Made by a program: the position numbers and the translations under genes
NCBI GenBank assembly: GCA_037176885.1
Contig: JAWWNJ010000025.1
Location: forward strand, 310,001-374,000
Direction: 5' to 3'
DNA: 64,000 nt
Source of the DNA: Favolaschia claudopus
Lineage: Eukaryota; Basidiomycota; Agaricomycetes; Agaricales; Mycenaceae
Notes under the pieces: model-generated
Database searches by the model: none
The model's input: the letters and a program-made list of their open reading frames with translations, nothing else
What the model was told of the DNA's origin: nothing
In this document: positions 1 to 10,877 of the stretch, one piece after another
Layout of the letters: every line of letters starts with the position of its first letter
Position numbering within the stretch: position 1 is the stretch's first letter

Positions 1-2050
1 GCCGGGACACAAGTTGTCACCTGTGTCTGCCTTCTGCGAAACAACATCTAGATATCATCATTAACTGGCCAGGACCACTCCCGCTACAGGATGGTCTCCG
101 CCGTCCGGATGTGCTCAAGATGTGCTTCCTGTGTCTATCCACACTTTCGTCTCACAGGCGATCGGTATCAACACAGACGGTGTAGCTACACGGCCAGACG
201 TTCAGATGGGCGACGCTAAGTGAGGGTTTTATCAAGCGCCAGTTAACCTGGAATATGAGCTCAGTTTGTAGTGATTAGCACTTAGCCCAAACCACTTACT
301 TTGGGATCTGCTTCAACTCGGCGTCTAAGCAGATTCCATTATTTCGTGCACTTGAGCTGAGCACAAACCGGCATTTCGGCCAACAACAGTCCAGACAGGT
401 CCAGACTCGTTGCTGGCACGTGTCTGATATCGACCACATGTTGTTGGGAGGACACGACATCGCTCCTTGCTCTCTCCCACCATCCTCCCTTCGCCCCCAG
501 CCTCATCAAGTGCACCCCCGCTTCGAGCTTCACGCGCGGCCGTTCGAGGACACCTCAAACGACCCTGCAATCAACTCAAGACGCCTATCTCCGCAAGACT
601 GGGAACACTTTATCAAGACCTGTCGTGCAACTCGACTCACTGCAAGACTCGAAGCCTTCTGTGACCAAGACTCCAAGACAATGCACGATGTTCTTCAATA
701 CTTGCTCTCTGGGCTGGGTGATTCAAGATTCAAGCTCCTCAAGCTTCTCACAAGTCGTTTTTCTCGCAAGTCGTTGGGTCTTCCAGTACGGTCCAGTATG
801 CTCTTGTGTGTCAAACTCTGGTCAAGCCGATTCGTCTCATCAAGTGTGAAGAATGTCAAGGCCATCAACTCTCAATGCCGCTCTTCAAGCTCCAAGCACG
901 ATCTGTGTTGCATTGATTCTCTCTTGCACCACTGCATTCAATGTGGTGAGCGCGCAGTTTCCATTGCAGCACCTTTAACTCTTCTCTTTCCTCTCTTTTT
1001 GTAACATAGTATCCTTGTGATCTCATTCATTTTTTATATATATATGCTTGTTCTCTATTGAAGCGCGCCTTGAGGAGCGGTGAGGAATGGGAATGGAAAG
1101 CAGTGGCAGCTGAAATTGTAACATCACAAATCAATCGATCAATCAATCTGACACTTGGGCTACGCTCAAGTTTTTTGGGGCTCAGGTTAAAGCGCAACAC
1201 TCTTACACTGAGGTTAGGCTCTTCCTTTTTAAGATTTTTCTAGGTTTGTATGGAACTCAGGCTCATAGATTCAAACTGAATAAATTTCTAGTGGATTTGC
1301 CTGCCTGTGTACACAGAAGAAAAGACAACCTCAACGTATGGGGAGCTCTGTAGACTGTCGTAGACAAGAGAGGACGTTTTTGCGACTTGTTGATGATTGG
1401 TTGATGACATCAAAATCTGCCGACTTGCCGCCGACCTTGATGGCGGTCGTGATGGCGGCCTTTCGAACTCCCAAATGTCCTGGAATCGGTCTGCTTTGTG
1501 CTGCATAGTGATGCAAACACCCCCCTAATTTTATTCATTTAATATTTGTCTGAAAATGTGGATGCATGACCGGCAAATCCCAGTTCAACGGAACTGGGTT
1601 GTATTTTGAAGTCCTACTCGCCAGGGGAGAGGAAGCTTTATGTTATTCCATTAACAGAGCCCTTGAGTAAGCTCAATACAATATATTTTTGATACAGGAT
1701 GGGAGGGGAACAGACTGCCAATATATCTGCTTCCCATCAATTTCCTTTTTGTGCTCAAACTAACTCTCCCATGGAAAGGTGCGAAGTTCTTGACCAGAGT
1801 AGGCAGTAGTACCAGTACTTAGTCACATTATCTATACTCACTACATGTAATTCAATGTCTCATTGCAGCCAGCCAAATTTAAGCCATGTATTCATGAATG
1901 CTTCTCATTTTACAGTTCTCAAGCACCCAATGACCCTCAGATTGCACAGAAGAAATACATTTGTGGATTAGTACCTACTACAATTGGCCGTGAATATCTT
2001 CGAGTCACCATCTACTCGAGGGCAAAAAGTGTATTGAAAGTGAAAAAAGT
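1..2050. other. Gene-free left edge
   Basis: I see no supported gene here. Open frames near 420-1004 are CT-rich on one strand, lack any family motif and have no convincing splice sites. A short TA run sits near 1031-1044. Around 1150-1240 there is a weak direct repeat with a period of about 63 bp, whose two halves share the pattern ACACTxxGGxTxxGCTC followed by a T-run. Confidence 0.5.
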
Positions 2051-2140
2051 TGCGACGTCCGGGAATTGAACCCACGGGCGTCGGAATGTTCCGTCAGGTC
2101 CCATGTCCTTTTATGGACATGGGCGTCCACAGCCATCGCA
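2051..2140 (-). ncRNA. tRNA-like Pol III transcription unit, probably a tRNA-derived relic
   Basis: On the minus strand the ends of this 90-nt segment (TGCGATG and CGTCGCA) pair perfectly over 7 bp like an acceptor stem. A perfect B-box, GGTTCAATTCC, lies at the T-arm position. Two bases past the 3' end is a run of six T (plus strand A-run 2043-2048), as expected of a Pol III terminator. The middle is not canonical: there is no normal D-arm, a long 9-bp hairpin (CCCATGTCC/GGACATGGG) with a 6-nt loop replaces the anticodon arm, and a small CGGAA/TTCCG hairpin follows like a variable arm. It could be a degenerate Ser/Leu-type tRNA, a tRNA-derived SINE head, or another Pol III RNA. I cannot assign an anticodon. 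Confidence 0.4.
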
Positions 2141-2443
2141 CATGAGCCGAATTAGGCATACGAGGGGCAAAGTGAGACCCGCCCTTCGAGTGATCCTGTG
2201 GGTCTAGGATTGTTCGATCTAATGCACATGGCATAAGAATACACGTGGGGATGTCTCGCAATGAATGAGCGTATGAGTGAGCGTGCAGTTCCGATATAAC
2301 AGATGGCGTTTTTCGAGTCCCAAAAAGGGAACTTTACAACGCCAAGGTCCAAATAAGGAAATTCTTCGTCATCGAGGCCAGCGTCCCACGTAGTTGGGGC
2401 ACGGTAGACTCATTCGGGCCGCCAGCTGAACAGAACAGTCACA

Positions 2444-2910
2444 CTACAAGCCTCTGGCATGGTCGACGGCAATTCTTGGCCACAGCGAAGGAGTGGATGA
2501 GGTGATATGCTTCCAGCGTCTACTGACGCGTGAAGCGACCCAAGACAGATCTTGGATTAACCTGGGCCATAGATTCGTATTGCAATGTGGAATCGACTGA
2601 CAAAGAAATATCTCGCCGAGGACCTCAGCAGGCATCCATCTAAGGGACGGCGAGAGTATCGCTTTCGGTATTTAGTCAACGAACCGCGTTCTTTCTCTAA
2701 CTCCAATCTAGCTCTGTTAGCTTTCTCTGCAGTTCTGAGATTCCTTCATCGAGCGTTGCAACTTGCCAGCTGGCCCACTGGCAGGCGTTCGTCTGGACTC
2801 CTCTGCCAGTGGATTCTCTCTGCAAACTGCATGGGAGATATCTGAGCGAATGAACGATAGTTCCGCGTTTTCTGGGGGGCACTTTGGGTGCATAAGCACG
2901 TATTTTCGAG
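2444..2910 (-). pseudogene. Relic of an F-box protein gene (N-terminal part)
   Basis: The minus strand encodes pieces of an Agaricomycete F-box protein spread over different frames. First comes a coiled-coil-like stretch (LDEGISELQRKLTELD, about 2700-2760). A second frame gives LEKERGSLTKY. A third, 2635-2444, gives the F-box itself, with MPAEVLGEIF, SRRWKHITSSTPSLW and a stop soon after the box. At least two frameshifts are needed to join them, and the leucine-rich-like C-terminal half found in full members of the family is missing. The ATG near 2910 is only a candidate start. It is probably a dead copy of the same family as the neighbours at 3.1, 5.2, 17.0 and 22.0 kb. Confidence 0.6.
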
Positions 2911-3115
2911 ATCTAGGGTCCATCGCTATTCAATGTTTATCGGTGAGACGGTGGTAGCAGCAAGCAAGGCAGAGCGTGCCATGTCACACATTGTCACAAT
3001 CTTGTTGCTTGACTTTTTTGGACGAAGAGCCCATCAACCCTCCACGAGTTTTAGTGGCCATCTTCGGAGCCAGAACCGTCCCAAACGAACCTCAGGCGTG
3101 TTCTCTTCGCACACC

Positions 3116-4716
3116 ATGCTCCGTCAACTGGAATTGGACCGCGCTTTCATAGCGGAAAAAAGACACCCAAATTTTCCAGCTTGAAGCGCAAATATCTGCC
3201 CTGCAGCGCTCGCTCTCTTCACTCCAAGCGGATAAGCGAACTGTGCAACAGCGTCTCGACTCGTATCAGTACCCTGTCCTGACTTTGCCAAACGAAATTG
3301 TCTCGGAAATCTTCCTTCGCTGTTTGCCCCCTTATCCTACTCCACCGCCGCTCGTCGGTATCCTTTCCCCCACCTTTCTTACCCAAATCTGCCGTCAGTG
3401 GCGAGAAGTTTCTCTTGCTACGCCTCGGTTATGGAGGGCCATCGATCTGACGGAGTCCGACGACGACAACGACAGTCTTGTCAGGGATGATTTTCAACTT
3501 GGGGATGATCAAAGGGCTTCTCTGGCTACTCTGTGGATGCGCAGAGCGGGCGGTTGCGCGCTGTCGATCATCGCCTTCAATGCCGAACCAATCATCTCTT
3601 CTCTCATTCCTCATCGCAGTCAATGGGAACATATCAAGCTCTATGGCGTACGCGCTGACATTTCGCCAAGTATCTTTGAGGAAGCGACACCTCGACTTCG
3701 CACTCTCGAAGTGTATACGTTCGGTCCTTCCTCTATCCATGCGCCTGTCCCATTCAGAGTACAGGATGCCCCGCTTCTGCGCAGGGTTCTCCTCCCCATC
3801 CATGGCGGCATGTACCCGGTGTTGCCTTGGACACAGCTGACCCACCTGGACTTGCATAAGGTGTCTGGAGATGACTGTGCCAACGTTCTTGGGCGTGTAC
3901 CGCAGCTCGTAGATTGCAATCTCACTCTCAAACGACACAATCCAGAGTTGGCATCATCGGACGATCATGCACCGGACATCTTGCTCCGGTCTTTAGAGCA
4001 CTTGTGGCTAGATTTAGACATTGATAGTGTCGCGGACCCAAAGTTCATCCACCGATTCGTGGTACCTTCTCTCCGATCTCTTCAAATTCCCGAAGTCTTC
4101 ATCCAGCCCAACCCTGTCGAGTCTCTCAAAAAATTCATATCGAAATCCGGCTGCAAGTTGGAGGACTTGTTCATTATTGAGCCGGTCGTGGCCGAGTCGC
4201 TATATCGGACAGAGTTCCCTTCAATTGCAAAGATTGAATGCGAACTCGACAGCGAGTGGTACGTCTTGTCATTGTGTTTGCATTCGTCGACAGTTTTGAC
4301 ATTGAAAGTAGATTTTGTACGTCGAAATCCTGCAGCTGCTTCCCTCTAGCCCACTCGCCATCGTTGCGTATCCCCATGATCTGTCTCGTCCACCCGCTCC
4401 TCTACCTCCTCCCCCTCACCAATCACAACACTGAATTCGAATTCAGTACCGTTTTCATCCCGAGCCTGCGCTCTATCTCTTTTACTTGCACGATAGCCAG
4501 TACTGGCTTCAGTCACAGTACTTTAGCCCCGATGCTATCATGCTGAGCAACAGGACCATCTTTCATTGAAACTGTGAAACTACTGGTGGAAAATAACAGC
4601 CTAGATCCTTTGACGTCCGCTGCCAGACCCTGATGCACTCCGTCGAGAGGGATTAGATATTCAGGTGACAGTGCTCAACACCTTACATGTAGGGACCGTT
4701 CCATGTATATAGCGAC
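3116..4716 (+). pseudogene. Decayed F-box protein gene
   Basis: A near full-length F-box gene can be followed across the locus, but in several frames. The N-terminus (MLRQLELDRAFIAEK, from 3116) runs into a six-A run at 3156-3161, where one extra A shifts the frame. With that allowed for, it continues as a coiled coil (QLEAQISALQRSL) into the F-box: YPVLTLPNEIVSEIFLRCLP near 3270-3330, then ICRQWREVSLATPRLW. The long frame ends at 4349, but family-like sequence continues in another frame to a TGA at 4544-4546 (FIPSLRSISFTCTIAS). It goes on past that stop (FIETVKLLVENNSLDPL) to a TGA at 4631. A last shift reads LDIQVTVLNTLHVGTVP to 4716. That makes at least five lesions, so it is almost certainly a pseudogene. 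The F-box family normally supplies substrate receptors for SCF ubiquitin ligases. Confidence 0.8.
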
Positions 4717-5158
4717 TCAAGCGCACCCTACTTCGAGTACAGTCCAAACTCGTTTTCTGTACAGCGTTAAGGCTCTGAGAGACTTCGAGGTCACTTTCAA
4801 GCGATGTGTCGGCAATTTCGAGAGGTTCGTAAATCAGCCTGATTCAGAGTATAGAACTCTACCTAGCCCGAGGCTCGAAGCTTGGAGCCAGTAAGTATAA
4901 TTGGTGAGAGCGCCTCTTTTTTTTTATTCAGATTTGGGAGGGACCGGAGGGTTGCCAAATTGTGATGCGATCACTGAGCTTTCTTTTACCACAAGCAAGA
5001 CTCCCAGTTTTAAACGTCTGAACGTCGCTCCACCCTTATTGTATCGTCTGAGCACTACTAGAACTGTGCCTCTGTCCCGCTGTCTCTGCGAGTAAGGTAT
5101 TTTGCTGCTTGCCACCGAACGCAGGTTGATCCCTGACTCGTTTGAATCTCAGCAAAAT
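4717..5158. other. Intergenic, F-box pseudogene to F-box gene
   Basis: No gene is seen. It contains a T-run at about 4916-4925 and the presumed promoter of the gene starting at 5159. No clear TATA box. Confidence 0.5.
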
Positions 5159-6708
5159 ATGCAGAATGACAAAGGGTCTGCTTCCCTGCCGACTCCCGGG
5201 AGGTATCACACACTCTGGACCACCAACGAGGCCCCTCAAAGCTCTGAAATCACTTTCCTAAAGTCGGTCATCTCTGAGGCCGACGCGCGCTTGGTATGGA
5301 TTGATCAAGAGCTGTCGAAACTCCGGGAGACTGTCAAGCAGCTTGAAGAAGAGCGTGCATCACTCTCTGACGCGCTCGAGCGAAACAAAGCTGTACTCGC
5401 ACCCCATCGACGGCTTCCAACGGAGATACTGGACGAGATCTTTCGGTGGACGTTGCCTTCTCTCGAGGAGCAAATCCGGTTCGAGGAGTTTGACATTGAA
5501 GAAAGCCCGTGGATATTAACACACGTTTGTGTTCGCTGGAGGGCTATATCCTGCTCGAGACCGTGGCTTTGGTCGACAATCACGCTCAATCACTCCTCAT
5601 CTACGAGTATTCGTGATCGACTCTCTCTTCTGCGGACTCAAATAGACCGTAGTCGGCATCTCAAAGTTCATTTTTACGCGTCCGAGGAAACCGACCTTGT
5701 TCCTCAACTTGAATCACTGCAGCTCTTAGTCGCTCATTCCTCACGCTGGGAGGAGTTGAGCGTTGGGCTGACTGCTGGTATTCTACCATACCTTGACCCC
5801 ATTCGCGGTCGGCTACCCGTGTTGAAACGACTGTGGATTGATTGGCTTGGTTCGGACGAGGTATACTACGAGGATTCCCTTGATCTGTTCCATGTCGCGC
5901 CATCCCTGGTAGACTTTGGCACGTTCAGCGAAGATAGATTCTCCTCGGTGGCATTTCCCGCTCATCAGCTCACCCGCTATCAACTCGAGGGCTCGTGGGA
6001 GAGACATGAAGCGATACTGAAGCTAGCTGCTCCCCAGCTTGTCGAAGCTCATATTGCTATCACTGATCCTGATGTCCCTTGGCCATATCCAGGAGAGCCA
6101 ATAATCCTACCGCGTCTCCTCCGTCTCTATGTCTCGGACACCGAAGTCCTGGATTACATAGAGACTCCCGCTCTAGTGGGACTTGCTTTCGACGCATACA
6201 TAGGCAGCACTGATGTCTCGCCGCATCTCGCGCCCTTCTTCGATCGGTCGAGATGTCGCCCATCCCGGCTTTCGCTCCCGGGGTTCCCCGATGCGCATGT
6301 AACGTCGCAAATGCTGCAGAAGTTCCCATTCATCACAGACCTGTTCCTTCTTATTGAGGAGGCCGACGCTCAGAAGGTGCTGACCAACTGGTATCCGCCC
6401 TCACTGTCACTGACAGTGAAGACAATGCGGTAGCACCACATCTACGCTCCATCTGCTTCGCGTCCCAAAACGACAGCTTCATTGATTACGCGAGGTTTCT
6501 TGCGATGATAAGATCGCGTTGGAGAGCGACTCGATGTGCTTTGGAGACGGCGGTACTTCTCACAGAGGGTCCCGGTCCTGATTCGGAGACGCTACAGGGC
6601 ATCGATACTCTGCAGCAGGAGGGACTAGCTTTTACGACCATGGATAAAGAGGATCCCTACCACCACACAATACGGAAGCGTTGGTGCTATGCTACACCGT
6701 GGAACTGA
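5159..6708 (+). CDS. F-box protein with a C-terminal frame break
   Basis: The main frame runs from ATG 5159 to a stop at 6433 (424 aa). It has a disordered N-terminus, a coiled coil (about residues 40-75) and an F-box at about 84-145 (APHRRLPTEILDEIF, then VRWRAISCSRPWLW). The C-terminal region is divergent and helical-repeat-like. The family role is substrate recognition in SCF ubiquitin ligases. Comparison with the paralogue at 16987 shows that homology continues past 6433 in the next frame (APHLRSICFASQNDSF, then IRSRWRATRCALE) to a stop at 6708. The switch must lie near 6385-6420. Either one base was gained or lost around the CCGCCCTCAC stretch, or a very short intron exists. If the shift is real, the protein loses about 90 C-terminal residues. 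Intact length would be about 515 aa. It follows the decayed F-box copy in the same orientation. Confidence 0.75.
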
Positions 6709-7168
6709 TGGGGGGGAAGACAATTTGGCGGAGATAAGTACAAATTCCGCCATACACTCGAATACCGCAAGGCTCATGTCGCTGGCCTCCTTGCTCCGAA
6801 TCCTAACTGCAAGCATCCTTGTCATACTGCCATGGTCTCTTAACATCTCTCCGCGATACCGTCAGACTTCTCTTGAACCCATATATCGTTTGACGATTCG
6901 ATTTCTGCCTCTTGTCATGATTTGACCTCGGTGATCGTAGTGCTGTAGTAATTCAAAATATGGGGTTCGTGCACAGTCGAGTCGCATACTATTTCCGCAT
7001 TCATTCCCTCCTCAGAGGTCCGATTCCGAAGCGCAAGAATCTAGATTTTTTCTAGATTTACGTTGTGTGTTATATATCAGATCACCGCCAACAGCGCCGT
7101 CACCTCTTGGTTAGTCACCATGGGCCTCGTTGTCCGTCTTCTGTCCTTGACGGCCACCACCGAAACGC
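6709..7168. other. Intergenic with TMEM16-1 promoter
   Basis: No gene is seen. A TATATA motif near 7071-7076 lies about 95 bp upstream of the TMEM16 start codon and is a plausible core promoter element. Confidence 0.4.
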
Positions 7169-9669
7169 ATGCTTCCAGAAATTGACCTGGTCATCGCTTT
7201 CCGAGCTTCTCAGAACACTGGCGACAAGCAGCAGGCTTTGGAGGAGGCTCGCAAAGCGGAGGAACAATATGGACGCCTCATTCAGATCTTGTCTTCGTCA
7301 GGTTTACGGGCGGCAGCAAGGCGCGGTGATTCGCTAGGACATCTTCTTGTGTTTGTATCGTGTCCGTCGAATCGTCTTCAAGATCTCATCAAACGTGAGC
7401 GGTGAGTTTGACTCTGGTATCTGTTGGCAAAGCGTTCTTTGGTTTGGAATCGGCGTGTTATCTCGGTGTCGGCATCGGAGAGTGCACGTCGTTTGGCATA
7501 GGCCCATGTTTGCACACTGTTGTCCGGACATTGTGGGCTCTTGTCGGCGCGCATTTCGCTTGTAGTGGTGTTTTGCGAGGAGCCTGAATTGTTACGTTTT
7601 AACAAAACATTGCTACCTTGTTGCCTCAAATGTCAAGCTGATCATCTGCTTGCAGTCACTCGGACTTTCTATCTGGGTTACCCACAACGCCTGTGGCGAC
7701 AGCAGAGGATCAGCTCGCTCCCGCGGATCGTATTCGCCTCGTACATGCGCTCGTCACGTCCATGCCTATCGACGGTGGACTTGGGATATCTCCAGACTCC
7801 CCGGCGTGGGATCTGGTAGAATCAGTCATGACAATTCACGATCGCGAATTCAACGAGCATTGGATACATACTTGGACCACGAACCGCTGGGTCTCCGTCA
7901 AGGAAGACCATCTGCGAGAACAGTTTGGCGACTCTGTCGCAATGTACTTTTTATTCCTGCACGGCTACACACTGGCACTCATCTTTCCTGCTGTGCTCGG
8001 TCTTCTCTTCTACTTTTTCGGCTCGCCATACTCTCCAATATACTCCACACTCATCGTGCTTTGGTCGATTGTATTCGTGGAGTGGTGGCGTGTGCGCGAA
8101 CGCAAGATTTCTCTCCAATTCGGTAGTCGCGGCTCTTTCCGCGTAGAAAAGCGGCGGGCACAATATGTCGAAGGGTTTCCGTGGTGGAAGCATGAGCTCC
8201 GCATGATCGCAAGTCTCCCAATCATCGCTCTATTTGCTGCTGTCCTCGTCGGAATCCTCACGGCCATTTTCGTCGTTGAGGCTTTTGTGACGACGCTATA
8301 CTCGGGCCCTGGTGATAAATATATGGTCAGTACTCGCTTCTGTTTACATATCCGCGACCGACGTTTTGTCTGTAGGCATTCAGCCCTACTGTCTTGTTTG
8401 TCATGTTGGTGCCGCGGCTTCTGGACGTATACCAGTCAATCATGACACGTCTTACTGCTTGGGAGAATCATGCTCACCAGTCCTCTCATATCGCCTCGCT
8501 CACCATCAAAACCTTCGCGCTCAGCGTCCTCGTCGCGTACATGGGCCTCGTACTGGATGCTTTCGTCTACGTCCCATTTGGTGAAGAGATCATGCGCATG
8601 GTCCAGACCTGGCTGTCCAAAGGCGCTGCAGATATTGATATCGCCGCTGCAACGTTAAATGCTACATCGCTCCTCAACGCTAAGGAGCACACGAAGAGGA
8701 TCTTGGAAGCTGACACGTCCGTCGCGCTGAATGCAGGGCGCCTCAGAGACCAGATGATTGCATACACGGTCACTGATCAAATCATGAATGCATTCACAGA
8801 GATTGGCCTCCCGTACATTACGCGCGGCGTCGACTCGTTCCGTTGGCGAAAATCCAGTCGCAAGCGTGATGAAAAGCAGAGCGACCACGACCTGCCTGAA
8901 GGCGAGGAAGAGCAGAGTTCTACGGAGGAACGGGCGCTGGTGGAGCAGGTCCGCAAGGAGGCGGCACTCCCCGAATATGATTTATTTGAGGACTACAGCG
9001 AGATGGTCACTCAATTTGGATATGTCGTTCTATGGTCGGCGATCTGGCCCCTCGCTCCCGGTGCGTATATCTTGTCTTTCACTGATACAAGCTGATCCTT
9101 GTGCAGTGATGGCTCTTGTGAACAACTTTTTTGAGCTACGATCCGACGCCTTCAAAATCACCGTACACGTTCGGCGGCCCATTCCCGTACGAACAGACAC
9201 GATCGGGCCGTGGCTCGACACCCTCACCTTTCTCACATGGCTCGCAGCCGTGATCAATTCCGCCCTCGTTTACCTCTTCAATTACCGGAGCGCAACACCA
9301 GTTACGCCACATGAAGCTTCAACTGATGGCGGGGCGGCGCCTCGCAAGCTGCTCACAACAGCGCTGGTTATCGCATTCTTGGCGTCACATGGGTACATAG
9401 CCCTACGTGCGGTGGTTATGCATTGCATAGAGAAGGCGCTGTGGCACGCGAGCGATGAGGTACGCATGTCGGAGCAGGGTGAGCGGGAGGTCAAGCGGAG
9501 ATTCCTTGTAGACGTTGCAGGCATGGATGTTGGGGATGACGAACATCATGTCAGCAGGGAGGATGTAATTCCCCACCGCCACTCTGAGGAGAAGGTCGAC
9601 GGTCTTGCCTCATTCTGGGATTACGACGAGGGGATGCAGGAGATTCAGCGGATAAAGAAGAGTGCATAG
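7169..9669 (+). CDS. TMEM16/anoctamin family membrane protein, copy 1
   Basis: Four exons (7169-7401, 7656-8325, 8376-9060, 9107-9669) give 716 aa. All introns are GT-AG and phases are consistent. The family comprises calcium-activated phospholipid scramblases and channels; fungal members are scramblase-like or Ist2-like ER-plasma membrane proteins. Several hydrophobic segments follow residue about 160 (ALIFPAVLGLLFYFF). Calcium-site residues known from fungal TMEM16 structures can be placed by spacing: N439/E443 in IMNAFTE, D507/E510 in DYSEMVTQFGY and E539/D543 in ELRSDAFK, so calcium binding looks preserved. The loop at about 475-495 is acidic and variable. The start ATGCTTCCAGAA matches the start of copy 2. 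It is a tandem paralogue of 14150-16724. Scramblase activity is inferred from family, not shown by sequence. Confidence 0.9.
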
Positions 9670-10572
9670 ATGCTCAATAGACTGGCATCATCATCTCTCT
9701 GGTATCATGATGCTCTGGTCTCGACCGCCATAAACGTTGTACAAAACAGCGCGCAGGCCAAAACGACGGCGTGAGGCAGGGCTTGCCATCGACATAGGGC
9801 GAGCGTTTCCTCGTATGTCTTCATCGGCCGCCAATCACAGTCTTTGGGCGTAGGGCTCTGTCCACCAAAATATTGATTCGAGTACTCTAGACAGCCAGCA
9901 AGGCTGAAAAGTTGTTGAACCGAATATCGAATCGCCTCAACTTTGTCCCATAGTCTTTTAGCCTAAAATCCGATCTCGATTGTTCCCTTGTATGTATCCA
10001 GCTAGGTTAGGTTGCAATGCGGCAGCCAAGTCGTTGAGAAAGGGTACTTTCGGATTTATCGGCCCATCCCGACTAGGTGCCAACGGTTCGGCATTAAAAC
10101 TTGTCTTCCACAACAACCACCTGCAAATTATAGAACGTGCAAATATAGGGTCTTTTTAGCGGGCTAACACTCGGAATAGTGTCTTGTATTCTCTCCGGCG
10201 GCTTCTACGGCTCGAGTATTGTCGCGGCTCCGACTCCACCACCTTTTGCGAACTTTCTGCGCGGATGGAAGTCGTTACGATGACTCAGATCGTGAGGCTT
10301 TTATAGAATTGCCTCAGCTGATAGACGCGTTTCTTCTTTGCCATGACTATCTTTTCTGGATATCCCGAACTTGGCTCGCCCGTTGCATTGATCCGGTACT
10401 ATTCAATTACTGCAACTAAGTGCTTCGGTTGGAGCGGGGCTTGGGACGAATCTCATTCACCCTCGAATTGGGCTGAAATACGTGGAAGTCGTGGTCCAGG
10501 AGGTCAAGAATATCCAGCTTCACAACGGCTGATCTATAGCTCGTTGCCTCCGACTGAGTTGCACGGATGATA

Positions 10573-10602
10573 CGCGGAATCTCTGTGCGAGATTATTCCG
10601 CG
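10573..10602. promoter_or_regulatory. Inverted repeat CGCGGAAT...ATTCCGCG upstream of AA9
   Basis: Arms of 8 bp (10573-10580 and 10595-10602) are perfectly complementary. Pairing extends to 11 bp (CTC/GAG) if a 3-nt bulge is allowed. The CGG...CCG spacing resembles operators of fungal Zn2Cys6 regulators, and it lies about 275 bp upstream of the AA9 start. A regulatory role is only inference; it could also be a chance hairpin. Confidence 0.3.
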
Positions 10603-10810
10603 TCGATTTCCTTTTCATGGATAATTTATCGACTCTTTAACGTCTTTCAGCGCCCTGTTTCGGTGTCTGTAATGGACGGAAGTTCTCCTACCAGCTCATG
10701 ATACCACCGTTTCAAAAATGCTCACTTCTCGCAGCTGTCTTCATCGTCCCCGGAGTTTCTCTGACGTCACGCAACTCATATACAAAGGTCAGTTTTTCCG
10801 GTGTTTTTAC

Positions 10811-10820
10811 CTATATAAAA
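10811..10820 (+). promoter_or_regulatory. TATA box of the AA9 locus
   Basis: CTATATAAAA lies about 60 bp upstream of the ATG at 10878, a normal distance for a strongly expressed secreted enzyme gene in filamentous fungi. It is intact although the coding region is broken. Confidence 0.5.
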
Positions 10821-10877
10821 TGGAGAACCGCGCTGTCAGTTCGTTACGGTCAAGGGTCTTTCTACCGTTCATCTCCA

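Larger units (their letters stand above)
9670..10877. other. Intergenic: TMEM16-1 3' flank and AA9 upstream region
   Basis: No gene is seen. The right part is the upstream region of the AA9 locus, with a hairpin-forming inverted repeat at 10573-10602 and a TATA box at 10811-10819. Confidence 0.5.

Noticed and set aside
420..1004. 194-aa open frame on the plus strand
   Set aside because: CT-rich low-complexity composition, no family motif and overlapping open frames in other frames; likely chance.
3429..3938. 169-aa antisense open frame in the F-box pseudogene
   Set aside because: Shadow of the sense coding frame; no independent signals.
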